From: JAUSNA01 sp964568885
GTDB taxonomy: Bacteria; Patescibacteriota; Microgenomatia; Levybacterales; GWA1-39-11
Reading direction: 5' to 3'
Assembly: GCA_964568885.1 (NCBI GenBank)
Contig: CAZMSF010000023.1
Location: 1 to 16,221, forward strand
Length of the DNA stretch: 16,221 bases
The position numbers and the translations under genes were made by a program. The notes under the pieces are model-generated. The model ran no database searches. It saw only the letters and a list, made by a program, of their open reading frames with translations, and was not told the DNA's origin. Shown here one piece after another: positions 6,027-12,971 of this stretch; position 1 is the stretch's first letter; the number at the start of each line of letters is the position of its first letter.

Positions 6027-7472
6027 GTGTCAGCTGAGATAACTTCTTTAGCTCAAGTTTCTGGAGTGGGACTCTTAAGGGTTCCCAAATCCCCTGCGGC
6101 CGATTTTCAAGATTCACCGTCTAATGTATTGCCCTTCCCATCAGAGTTGGATTCAAAAGAATACCGGCAATTTACTCTACCAACAGGAGAAACTATTCCT
6201 CTGAGCGGTTTTAAAGCACTTTATCTACAGTCATTACTTTCGACAAGCCGGGAAAATCCTCTTCTTGATAGTGATGCCAGAAGTATCTTAAGAAAGCCGG
6301 GAGAAGATATTACGCCTAAAAAACTCCAAAAAAGAGCGTTACAGACAAAATGGCAGTTGGAAGAAATGTTTCATGCGTACGGTATACCGTATACTGTTAC
6401 CGAATGTTTTCATGAAGTCTCACCGGGAGAACTGCAACGGGCAAAATACCTTCGGCATTTGGAAACCGTGCCGGACGCGATGGAAGAACTTACAAATACT
6501 TCTTCTTTCCCTGCAAATGAGGATGAACAGAGTCCTCCTTCCTCAACTTCTGAAACCTCTATCTCCCCTTCCGAAGAAATCCCAGCTTTTTCCATTCAAG
6601 ACCAGTTGAGAGGGTTGATTGAGGAGGGAAAGTATACCTTCAGCCAAATTGCAGGACTCATATACCCGGGAATTCCCCTTGGGGCCGCGAGAAATCGATT
6701 GAGTCCTCAGCTTCAGCGGTTACGGGGTACTCTTCTCAATGAAGGTCTTTGTGTTCCCGATGGAAGACACAATTCGGGAGGCGTTGTGAGCATGAAATCT
6801 TTAGCGGAGGCGGCGGCCGATGCTGCCCGCCCACTGCCCGAAGAGCATGAGGTGGCTCCCGAGCAAACACCGGAAAAAACCTTTCCAAAGCCACAAGAGG
6901 ATACTCCCGCAGCTGAGCAGACTACCGACCAACCTCAACAAACAGCAGAGGAAGAGGCGCTCGCACCGGAAGATCTCCCTTCAGAAGAAATTAAAGACCC
7001 TATCGAAAGACGGGTCGAATCCAGAAGCTCGGGAAGACCAAAACTTGTGTTAGAACATACACCCGAATCTCCGGGGAAAGTAACAGCCCGAATTCAAATA
7101 CCGGGCCGTGGGAGGACTCGAGGGCTTGAGCTTAATACCGATGAGGCAATTCTGTTTCATACCTTATTTACCTCTCCCGCATCATACACTCATGGACGTT
7201 TGGAGCTTGCAATGGTGGATATAGCACGAAGTGATGCTTTTGACAGATTTGGGGGGTTTGAACGGGTGTTTAATTCACTGAATAGAAAGCTTGGGGCTTG
7301 GCGCATGGCAATCGGGCTGGATGAAGATAATCGATTCGTTTTTGTAAATGCTTCGAGCAAACTCCTTACACTCACTCCAATATATAGAAATCTTGACAAA
7401 GACTTCGAAAACAGCGGCCTCGGGGAACGGCAAAGACGGCGCCAACCCTCTCATGGCAAACAAAAACTCTAA
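6027..7472 (+). CDS. Unrecognised 481-aa protein with winged-helix-like segments
   Basis: I do not recognise this family. Three predicted folded parts are separated by Pro/Glu/Ser-rich linkers. The first (about 45-145) is an OB- or wing-like opening then a helical segment. The second (about 188-245) is helix-turn-helix-like (DQLRGLIEEGKYTFSQIAGL...RLRGTLLNEG). The third (about 350-442) resembles a winged helix of the OmpR C-terminal type, with EAILFHTLFTSPASYTHGRL, FERVFNSLNRKLG and a beta-hairpin ending DNRFVFV. Linkers cover about 155-187 and 262-350. The C-terminus is basic (RQRRRQ). There is no signal peptide or membrane segment. It starts at GTG 6027, set by the promoter, and diverges from the rpsA-like gene. 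A DNA-binding or regulatory role is inference. The next gene starts 18 bp later with its own -10. Confidence 0.8.
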   Translation: MSAEITSLAQVSGVGLLRVPKSPAADFQDSPSNVLPFPSELDSKEYRQFTLPTGETIPLSGFKALYLQSLLSTSRENPLLDSDARSILRKPGEDITPKKLQKRALQTKWQLEEMFHAYGIPYTVTECFHEVSPGELQRAKYLRHLETVPDAMEELTNTSSFPANEDEQSPPSSTSETSISPSEEIPAFSIQDQLRGLIEEGKYTFSQIAGLIYPGIPLGAARNRLSPQLQRLRGTLLNEGLCVPDGRHNSGGVVSMKSLAEAAADAARPLPEEHEVAPEQTPEKTFPKPQEDTPAAEQTTDQPQQTAEEEALAPEDLPSEEIKDPIERRVESRSSGRPKLVLEHTPESPGKVTARIQIPGRGRTRGLELNTDEAILFHTLFTSPASYTHGRLELAMVDIARSDAFDRFGGFERVFNSLNRKLGAWRMAIGLDEDNRFVFVNASSKLLTLTPIYRNLDKDFENSGLGERQRRRQPSHGKQKL

Positions 7473-7474
7473 CA

Positions 7475-7483
7475 TGTTATGAT
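7475..7483 (+). promoter_or_regulatory. Extended -10 of the M50 protease gene
   Basis: TG-T-TATGAT (TG at 7475-7476, hexamer 7478-7483, 5 of 6) ends 7 nt before the GTG start at 7491. There is no convincing -35. It overlaps the end of the preceding gene. Confidence 0.4.
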
Positions 7484-7490
7484 ATAGCTT

Positions 7491-8096
7491 GTGGAAGCTT
7501 TCCTAATAGCAATTATTATCATTGTTTTCTCGGCTATTTTGCATGAAATTGCACACGGGTACGTCGCTGATAAACTTGGTGACCCTACCGCGCGCATCGC
7601 GGGGCGCCTTACGCTCAATCCCATACCTCACCTAGACCCAATTATGAGCGTGATTGTTCCTTTTCTCTTGATTGCTTCAGGTTCGCCCATCATCTTTGGT
7701 GGCGCAAAACCAGTACCGGTGAACCCACTCATGCTTCGAGAAGGCAGAAAAGACGTGGCCCTTGTTGCCCTTGCAGGTCCTCTTACCAATCTTCTCATCG
7801 CGTTAATCGCAGCGACTCTTGGTCATTTTGTAGCTTCCGCTTCGCCTGAAATTTTTCAGATATTAAAACTTGTCGTTCGTTTCAACTTAATACTCGGATT
7901 TTTGAACCTTATACCAATCCCTCCACTTGACGGGTCGAAGTTTTTCTCAATTATCATGCCGGAAAAAGTAGCTCAACAATATTTTGCGTTGGCACCATTC
8001 GGAATATTCATTCTGTTTCTTCTACTCCTTGCTACCCCGCTTGGAGACATTCTTAGTCAGCTTGTATTCTCATCTCTCAATCTATTGGGAATGTGA
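7491..8096 (+). CDS. M50-family site-2-type membrane metalloprotease
   Basis: Members of this family cleave membrane-embedded substrates, often transmembrane anchors of regulators. The 201-aa protein is mostly hydrophobic. The zinc-binding HEIAH (18-22) sits in the first membrane helix. The LTLNPIPHLDP and GAKPVPVNP loops typical of this short subfamily are present, as are the AGP turn (95-97) and the second active-site motif NLIPIPPLDG (139-148), whose Asp147 is the third zinc ligand. I see five or six membrane segments and no PDZ domain, so it belongs to the minimal YwhC/SpoIVFB-like group and not the RseP group. Its start is GTG, 7 nt after a -10 box, with no Shine-Dalgarno sequence. The neighbour upstream looks regulatory, but nothing shows that it is a substrate. 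Physiological substrates are unknown. Confidence 0.92.
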   Translation: MEAFLIAIIIIVFSAILHEIAHGYVADKLGDPTARIAGRLTLNPIPHLDPIMSVIVPFLLIASGSPIIFGGAKPVPVNPLMLREGRKDVALVALAGPLTNLLIALIAATLGHFVASASPEIFQILKLVVRFNLILGFLNLIPIPPLDGSKFFSIIMPEKVAQQYFALAPFGIFILFLLLLATPLGDILSQLVFSSLNLLGM

Positions 8097-8117
8097 CAAT
8101 ACACGTATTGAATTTTT
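8097..8117 (+). terminator. Dyad after the M50 gene, overlapping the enolase -35
   Basis: CAATAC-AC-GTATTG (8097-8110) is a perfect 6-bp inverted repeat starting at the base after the M50 stop codon and followed by AATTTTT. It can be read as a weak intrinsic terminator. Its right arm includes the first three bases of the enolase -35 (8108-8113), so it could also be an operator. The loop is very tight. Confidence 0.35.
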
Positions 8118-8136
8118 ATTATCAACATTCTAGAAT
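8108..8136 (+). promoter_or_regulatory. Promoter of enolase
   Basis: TTGAAT (8108-8113), a 17-bp spacer, then TAGAAT (8131-8136). The predicted start is about 8143, which is exactly an in-frame TTG that precedes the ATG at 8149 by two codons. Confidence 0.55.
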
Positions 8137-8148
8137 ATCTTCTTGGCT

Positions 8149-9390
8149 ATGAAAATAACCGACGTTAAATCCCTTGAAATCCTCGACTCCAGAGGCAACC
8201 CAACAGTTAGAACATTCGTTACTCTTGATGATGGAAGCCAACATGCTTCTTCGGTACCTTCGGGCGCATCAACGGGCTCACATGAAGCGGTTGAGCTGCG
8301 CGATGAGGACAACAGTCGCTATATGGGCAAAGGAGTCCAAAAAGCAGTCGAGAACGTAAATACGGTTATCAAAGAGGTGGTTGTGGGCATGGAAGCAGAC
8401 CCAAATTCTATTGATATGAAAATGCTGGAGCTTGACGGCACACCCAACAAGGCAAAGCTCGGCGCCAATGCTATTCTTTCTGTGTCACAGGCTGTTGTTA
8501 AGGCCGCAGCTCACACTCAAAACAAACCTTTATGGGAATTTATGAATTCATATTTCTTCAGCTCAAAATCGGTTGGTTTTCCTCAATTACTCGTGAACAT
8601 TGTAAATGGCGGCAAACATGCGTCTTGGAATTTTGACATCCAGGAATTCATGGTTGTTCCCAACTCAAATATTCCCTCGGAATCGGTACGTATCGCTGCT
8701 GAGATCTTCCATTCTCTCGGCAAGGTTTTGAAAGAAAAAAAGCTCTCTACTCTTCTTGGAGATGAGGGTGGATATTCACCCCTACTCAATTCGAATGAAG
8801 AAGTTTTGGAAACAATCGTAACAGCAGCAAAAAATGCAGGATACGAAAATGTTACCGATTACCGGCTTTCTCTTGATGTTGCATCAACCGAATTCTTCAA
8901 AGACGGCAAATACGAGCTTAAAAAACAGAACAAATGGCTCACCCCCGATGAATTAACGGCATACTATTCTGAAATCGGGCAAAAATACAACATTCTTTCA
9001 TTTGAAGATGCATTTGCCGAAGATGATTGGGAAGCGTGGAAAACATTTACGGAAATGGCCGAAAAATTTAAGTTTATAACCATCGGCGACGACTTACTCG
9101 TCACCAATCCAGAAAGGATTAAGCGTGCAATAGAGGAAAAAGCAGCCAACGCCGTGCTTGTGAAGGTCAATCAAATCGGCTCAATAAAGGAGACGGTTGA
9201 GGCTATCAATATGAGCCATGCTGCAGGATGGAAAACCGCAATCTCCCACCGGTCAGGTGAGACGGAAGACTCATTTATCGCAGACCTAGCCTATGCTTGC
9301 GCTTCTGAATTTATAAAAACAGGCTCAATGTCCCGCAGTGAGCGTCTCGCAAAATACAACAGACTTTTGGAGATAGAGAAAGGTTTATAG
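8149..9390 (+). CDS. eno: Enolase (phosphopyruvate hydratase)
   Basis: Enolase dehydrates 2-phosphoglycerate to phosphoenolpyruvate in the cytoplasm. From the ATG the protein has 413 aa, in the normal range. All the key elements are present: the mobile loop SGASTGSHEAVELRD (38-52), VNGGKHA (152-158), GDEGGY (205-209 region, catalytic Glu), LDVASTEF (Mg2+ Asp at 243), SFEDAFAEDDW (Mg2+ Glu), GDDLLVTN (Mg2+ Asp), LVKVNQIG (catalytic Lys at 339) and SHRSGETED. The ATG aligns best with other enolases, whose EILDSRGNP motif starts near residue 10. An in-frame TTG at 8143 adds Met-Ala and coincides with the predicted transcription start. The next gene, phosphoglycerate mutase, begins one base after the stop, so the two are almost certainly cotranscribed and probably translationally coupled. 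Confidence 0.98.
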   Translation: MKITDVKSLEILDSRGNPTVRTFVTLDDGSQHASSVPSGASTGSHEAVELRDEDNSRYMGKGVQKAVENVNTVIKEVVVGMEADPNSIDMKMLELDGTPNKAKLGANAILSVSQAVVKAAAHTQNKPLWEFMNSYFFSSKSVGFPQLLVNIVNGGKHASWNFDIQEFMVVPNSNIPSESVRIAAEIFHSLGKVLKEKKLSTLLGDEGGYSPLLNSNEEVLETIVTAAKNAGYENVTDYRLSLDVASTEFFKDGKYELKKQNKWLTPDELTAYYSEIGQKYNILSFEDAFAEDDWEAWKTFTEMAEKFKFITIGDDLLVTNPERIKRAIEEKAANAVLVKVNQIGSIKETVEAINMSHAAGWKTAISHRSGETEDSFIADLAYACASEFIKTGSMSRSERLAKYNRLLEIEKGL

Positions 9391-9391
9391 T

Positions 9392-10021
9392 ATGGCTACA
9401 CTAGTTCTTGTCAGACACGGTAAATCCGAATGGAATGAAAAAGGTCTCTGGACCGGCTGGCGCGATATTCCTCTTGCCCCAGTAGGTCATGATGAAGCAA
9501 GACGGACCGGAGAAGCACTTACTGACATACATTTTGATTACGCATATACATCAGCTCTCAGCCGAGCACAGCAAACCCTTGATGATATACTCACAACAAT
9601 TCACCAAACTCCTCCGGTTACCAAAAATGAAGCCCTTAACGAACGTGATTATGGCGATTACACCGAAAAAAACAAATGGGATATCCAAAACGAGGTTGGT
9701 GAAGAGGAATTTCAGAAAATCCGAAGAAGTTGGGATTATCCTCCCCCCCATGGTGAATCGTTAAAAATGGTCTATGAGCGTGTACTCCCCTACTATACGT
9801 CAGAAATTGAACCAAAACTTATGGAAGGCAAGAATATTATTATAGCTGCTCATGGGAATTCACTTCGAGCACTGGTAAAACAGTTAGAGAACATATCTGA
9901 TGAAGATATTGCAAATCTGGAAATTGGAACCGGAGAAGCGTATGTTTACCAAATTGATGAGAATGGGAAAGTTACAAGCAAGGAAATCAGAGGTGAAAAT
10001 GCAAGTAAAGGAAAAGTCTAA
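9392..10021 (+). CDS. gpmA: 2,3-bisphosphoglycerate-dependent phosphoglycerate mutase
   Basis: This enzyme interconverts 3- and 2-phosphoglycerate, feeding the enolase encoded just upstream. The histidine-phosphatase fold is clear. LVLVRHGKSEWN supplies R8 and phospho-acceptor H9. GLWTGWRDIPLAPVG is typical of dPGM. SALSRAQQT carries R58, ALNERDYGDY carries E84, and AAHGNSLRAL carries H154. Its 209 aa is about 40 shorter than Escherichia coli GpmA (250 aa); most of the deletion lies between NKWDIQNEVGEEEF and PPPHGESL, where the E. coli protein has an extra segment. The RHGES signature reads RHGKS here. The retained ALNER...NK region and the GLWTGW loop argue for a mutase over a general phosphatase. 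AAAGG about 9 nt before the ATG is a plausible ribosome-binding site inside the enolase end. Confidence 0.92.
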   Translation: MATLVLVRHGKSEWNEKGLWTGWRDIPLAPVGHDEARRTGEALTDIHFDYAYTSALSRAQQTLDDILTTIHQTPPVTKNEALNERDYGDYTEKNKWDIQNEVGEEEFQKIRRSWDYPPPHGESLKMVYERVLPYYTSEIEPKLMEGKNIIIAAHGNSLRALVKQLENISDEDIANLEIGTGEAYVYQIDENGKVTSKEIRGENASKGKV

Positions 10022-10037
10022 CCTTTTCTACGTTCAA

Positions 10038-10055
10038 TTGTGACTCAAATCACGA
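10038..10055 (+). terminator. Weak hairpin after gpmA
   Basis: TTGTGA-CTCAAA-TCACGA forms a six-pair stem including one G-U, followed by TAATTTTT. It may be a weak terminator of the eno-gpmA transcript. It lies where the -35 of pth would be, so it may equally be accidental. Confidence 0.25.
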
Positions 10056-10076
10056 TAATTTTTAACACTCCTGTAG

Positions 10077-10082
10077 TATAAT
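10077..10082 (+). promoter_or_regulatory. -10 box of pth
   Basis: A perfect TATAAT ends 6 nt before the pth ATG at 10089, so the predicted start is the A of the ATG. I see no good -35 at 16-18 bp upstream. Confidence 0.45.
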
Positions 10083-10088
10083 ATTGAT

Positions 10089-10700
10089 ATGAAAATTATT
10101 GTGGGTCTTGGAAATCCGGGTGAAAAATATCTCGGTACCAGACATAATATCGGATTTGAAACACTCGACCACCTTCTCAAAAAGTACGAACCCCTCAAAG
10201 AAAGCAGCTGGGATAGCAGTAAGAAAACGAAGTCTCTGGTTAAAAAACTTACAATAAATACCATTCCTACTCTTCTTGCTCAGCCTCAAACATACATGAA
10301 CAATTCAGGCATGGCTGTAAATCTTTTGCTTGAATACTATAAAGTGAAACCGGATGACCTTATTGTTATCCATGATGAGCTTGATTTGCCGCTTGGAAAG
10401 CTTCAAATCCGCTTTGGAGGTGGTTCAGCCGGACACAACGGAATCGAATCTATTATAAATACCCTCAAAACTGATAAATTTTTAAGAATCAGGATGGGAA
10501 TAGGAAAACCAACAAGAATTGACAGTTCAAAATTTGAGGCAAAAAATCCACATACAGTCGACCGGTATGTACTGGAACCGTTCGCAAACGGACAGAGGCA
10601 AGAGGTAAGAACAATGGTCAAACACGTTCAAAAAAATCTTGAAATGCTTCTTGCCCACGGAATAGAAACATTCATGAGCAAGTATAATGTTAAAGCATAA
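10089..10700 (+). CDS. pth: Peptidyl-tRNA hydrolase
   Basis: Pth releases peptides from peptidyl-tRNA that drops off ribosomes, recycling tRNA; it is essential in most bacteria. The 203-aa protein matches the bacterial Pth1 family over its whole length: the opening MKIIVGLGNPGEKYLGTRHN includes N9 and catalytic H19, QPQTYMNNSG carries the substrate-contacting Asn (N71), HDELDLPLGKLQIR carries the catalytic Asp (D96), GGSAGHNGIESI carries N117, and FLRIRMGIGKP follows. The end, from about residue 165, is the usual basic helical lid. The ATG is fixed by homology and lies 6 nt after TATAAT with no room for a Shine-Dalgarno leader. It follows gpmA after 67 bp. Confidence 0.97.
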   Translation: MKIIVGLGNPGEKYLGTRHNIGFETLDHLLKKYEPLKESSWDSSKKTKSLVKKLTINTIPTLLAQPQTYMNNSGMAVNLLLEYYKVKPDDLIVIHDELDLPLGKLQIRFGGGSAGHNGIESIINTLKTDKFLRIRMGIGKPTRIDSSKFEAKNPHTVDRYVLEPFANGQRQEVRTMVKHVQKNLEMLLAHGIETFMSKYNVKA

Positions 10701-10863
10701 AATAAATCCTGCTCTGTGCTTTGCACATGGTCAAATACAACGCAAGAACCTAAATCCCCCTACTACATTCCATGCATAAGCTGGTATCATAGATGCTATG
10801 TCGATGAAACAAATCGGTCGGCATAACTAATCAATACGCTAACAAACCATAGCTCTTCAGAGA
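10701..10863. other. Intergenic region between pth and the SGNH gene
   Basis: It holds a small hairpin TGTGC-TTT-GCACA (10715-10727) without a U-tract, an extended -10 (10782-10790) and an 11-codon mini-ORF (10798-10830) that starts 7 nt after that box. No other structure is apparent. Confidence 0.4.
10782..10790 (+). promoter_or_regulatory. Extended -10, possible promoter of the SGNH-sulfatase pair
   Basis: TG-G-TATCAT (TG at 10782-10783, hexamer 10785-10790, 5 of 6). The hexamer 17 bp upstream, ACTACA, matches the -35 consensus at only three positions. The predicted start at about 10797-10798 coincides with the ATG of a 10-residue ORF (MSMKQIGRHN), giving the SGNH gene a leader of about 66 nt. 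Confidence 0.35.
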
Positions 10864-11808
10864 ATGAAAAAACGGGTACTCATTTATTTTATTGCAGCAC
10901 AAATAATCATAACCGTTTCGATCTGCTATAGTATTTTGGCCAAAAAAACTGGGCACGTTTTGGGCGTTGTAAGCTCGGAGTTAATTCCGGATTCCCATTT
11001 GGTCAGAACCCCAACCGACAAACTGAAGTATTTCTTCGAACCCAAGTCAAACATTACTTATACGGATGGCACAGAACAAAACGCATTAATTTCTATAAAT
11101 CATGATTCCTTGAATGAAACGAAGGATTATGACGTTGAAAAACCGTCAAATACTTATAGAATAATAACGATTGGAGATTCCTTTACATTTGGGGAACACA
11201 TAAGCACGCGCTCTAACTGGACTGAAGTTCTTGAAAATTCGCTCAATCATCTCTCGTGCAAAGGTAACAAAAAATTTGAAGTGATTAACTTGGGGGTATC
11301 GGCATATGACGCGGCTTGTTCCGTGGAGAGATTTAAGAAAAGAGGCATTAAATACAATCCCGACCTGGTTATTTGGTACCAGGTAGACTTATTGCGCTCA
11401 AATGAAGAGATACGAAAGGAAATGGATAAAATTGTCGGCGCAAGTTTTGGATACCAAAAAATAGTTGACGGAAAAGATATTTGGAATACCGCTCGAGATG
11501 TTGTGCTTAAAAAATTTGGAAAAGACAAACTTTTACAGCAAAACGAAGAATCAATTAGCGAACTGAGAAATTACTTTAAAGGAAAAGTTGTTATTGCTAC
11601 CCACCCGCTCATGGATGGACAGTTCATAGATATACTAAAAGAACTCTCGAAAAAAAATGACTATGTGTATGCTGAAAATTTCAGGAATTATTTTAATCTA
11701 AATGGATATTTTATGAGCGATAGACATCCAAATATTAAGGGGCATGAGATAATAGCCGAAGACATATTGAAACTTCTTACTCAAAAAGATATTTTACCGT
11801 GCAATTAG
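10864..11808 (+). CDS. Membrane-anchored SGNH/GDSL-family hydrolase
   Basis: SGNH enzymes are serine esterases or acyltransferase-like hydrolases; many remove or add acetyl groups on glycans or lipids. The 314-aa protein has an N-terminal hydrophobic segment (about 4-26) that can act as signal anchor, so the catalytic domain would face outside. The SGNH blocks visible are block I IGDSFTFG with nucleophile S106, the block II Gly in NLGVSAYD (G144), and block V SDRHPNIKGH with the D286/H288 pair. The block III Asn is not obvious: the strand LVIWYQVDLL sits where GxND would be expected, so the oxyanion hole may be atypical. It is followed after 3 bp by a sulfatase-superfamily gene, suggesting joint action on one surface polymer. 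The substrate cannot be told from sequence. The ribosome-binding site is weak. Confidence 0.82.
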   Translation: MKKRVLIYFIAAQIIITVSICYSILAKKTGHVLGVVSSELIPDSHLVRTPTDKLKYFFEPKSNITYTDGTEQNALISINHDSLNETKDYDVEKPSNTYRIITIGDSFTFGEHISTRSNWTEVLENSLNHLSCKGNKKFEVINLGVSAYDAACSVERFKKRGIKYNPDLVIWYQVDLLRSNEEIRKEMDKIVGASFGYQKIVDGKDIWNTARDVVLKKFGKDKLLQQNEESISELRNYFKGKVVIATHPLMDGQFIDILKELSKKNDYVYAENFRNYFNLNGYFMSDRHPNIKGHEIIAEDILKLLTQKDILPCN

Positions 11809-11811
11809 TGT

Positions 11812-12957
11812 ATGAGAAAAGGTATAAAACCATCTTTACGNNNNNNNNNNNNNNNNNNNNNNNNNNNNNNNNNNNNNNNNNNNNNNNNNNNNNNNNNNNN
11901 NNNNNNNNNNNNNNNNNNNNNNNNNNNNNNNNNNNNNNNNGCATTTGTTACAAATCCTGTAATGGAATTTTTCTCACCATTTTTTAAGGCAAATTTCGAC
12001 AGTTATAATTTCATCAACACTTCAGGCTTTGCATATACAAATCCTGCAGTTTACATGTTCGCATATAGCGACCAGAATGTGGTTTCCAAAAAAGCCGTAA
12101 CATTCTTAAAAAACAACCAAAAAGGCAAATTCTTTTTATGGTTGCATTATCTAAACCCCCACCATCCATATAATCCGTCGTGGCAATATGTATGCGAGGT
12201 AGACAAAAAATATTGCAACATCAATCAAACGAGCATACTCAACCCTGAAGAAAGCCGGGATAATTGCATGACAAAACTTTCCGAGAATGATTTAGGCAAA
12301 GAAATAGCTCTATACGACGGTGAAATACGGCAAACCGATGATCAAGTCGGGCAAGTCCTTTCCGCAATTAAAAATCTCCATCTGGACCGTAACACTATCG
12401 TTGTATTTTATGCGGACCACGGCGAAGGATTTGACCACGATATGTACCATCATGGGAATGCACTTTACGAATCTTCAGTTCATATACCGTTTATCGTCTC
12501 TCTACCCGGCAATTCCCCGCACAAGATTAAAGGACTGGTTGACAACAGCGATATCTTGCCGGGAATACTCAGTTTATTGGGAATATCCCGTAAACCTACC
12601 CTCTTAACATCCCTCCTTTCTAATCCTGGCAGCAAAGGTAAGCAGTACGTACATTTCATGACACCTGTGAATATGACGGGAAGAAAAGGCATTACTGACG
12701 GAACGAATAAATATATTGAGACCGGCTCTACTTTTTGCAGATATAAAAGCTACAGTGAGGAAATATATGACATTCAAGCCGACCCCCAAGAGCAAAACAA
12801 CATTCTTGAAAAATCTCACGATATCTCAAACAGACTAAAAGCACAGATGCATAAGTATTTTAACGCGTCAAAACCAAGTACTGTTAAAGAAGATAGTAAA
12901 AATGCTTCGGAGAACGAGAGGGAAATCATCAATACCCTAAAGGAAATTGGATATTAA
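11812..12957 (+). CDS. Sulfatase-superfamily protein, interrupted by scaffold gap
   Basis: The sulfatase/alkaline-phosphatase fold is clear after the gap: FFLWLHYLNPHHPYNP is the metal-site loop common in sulfatases, VVFYADHGEGFDH supplies the second Asp-His metal pair, SVHIPFIVSLPG and DILPGILSLLGI follow, and EIYDIQADPQEQNNIL is the usual C-terminal signature. The metal-binding N-terminus and the nucleophile motif lie in the missing sequence, so the catalytic class cannot be assigned. Only nine residues precede the gap (MRKGIKPSL), and frame continuity across it is assumed. The C-terminal 40 residues are charged and predicted helical. It follows the SGNH gene after 3 bp and converges with the next gene with only 2 bp between stop codons. 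It is much less similar to the two minus-strand paralogues than they are to each other. Confidence 0.75.
   Translation: MRKGIKPSLXXXXXXXXXXXXXXXXXXXXXXXXXXXXXXXXXXAFVTNPVMEFFSPFFKANFDSYNFINTSGFAYTNPAVYMFAYSDQNVVSKKAVTFLKNNQKGKFFLWLHYLNPHHPYNPSWQYVCEVDKKYCNINQTSILNPEESRDNCMTKLSENDLGKEIALYDGEIRQTDDQVGQVLSAIKNLHLDRNTIVVFYADHGEGFDHDMYHHGNALYESSVHIPFIVSLPGNSPHKIKGLVDNSDILPGILSLLGISRKPTLLTSLLSNPGSKGKQYVHFMTPVNMTGRKGITDGTNKYIETGSTFCRYKSYSEEIYDIQADPQEQNNILEKSHDISNRLKAQMHKYFNASKPSTVKEDSKNASENEREIINTLKEIGY
11841..11940. other. Scaffold gap of 100 N
   Basis: Exactly 100 ambiguous bases. That figure is a usual placeholder for a gap of unknown size, so gene length and reading frame across it are not reliable. 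Confidence 0.98.
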
Positions 12958-12971
12958 ATTCAGTTGAATTT
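12956..12971. repeat. Palindrome at the convergent gene ends
   Basis: AAATTCA-GT-TGAATTT covers both stop codons of the convergent genes. It is AT-rich and lacks a U-tract directly after the stem on the plus strand (TTTTTTT follows at a distance). A weak shared terminator is possible. Confidence 0.25.

Noticed and set aside
11812..12957. Sulfatase 1 as a truncated pseudogene
   Set aside because: The missing N-terminus coincides with the scaffold gap, and the part after it is intact to a normal C-terminus, so incomplete assembly is the simpler cause.
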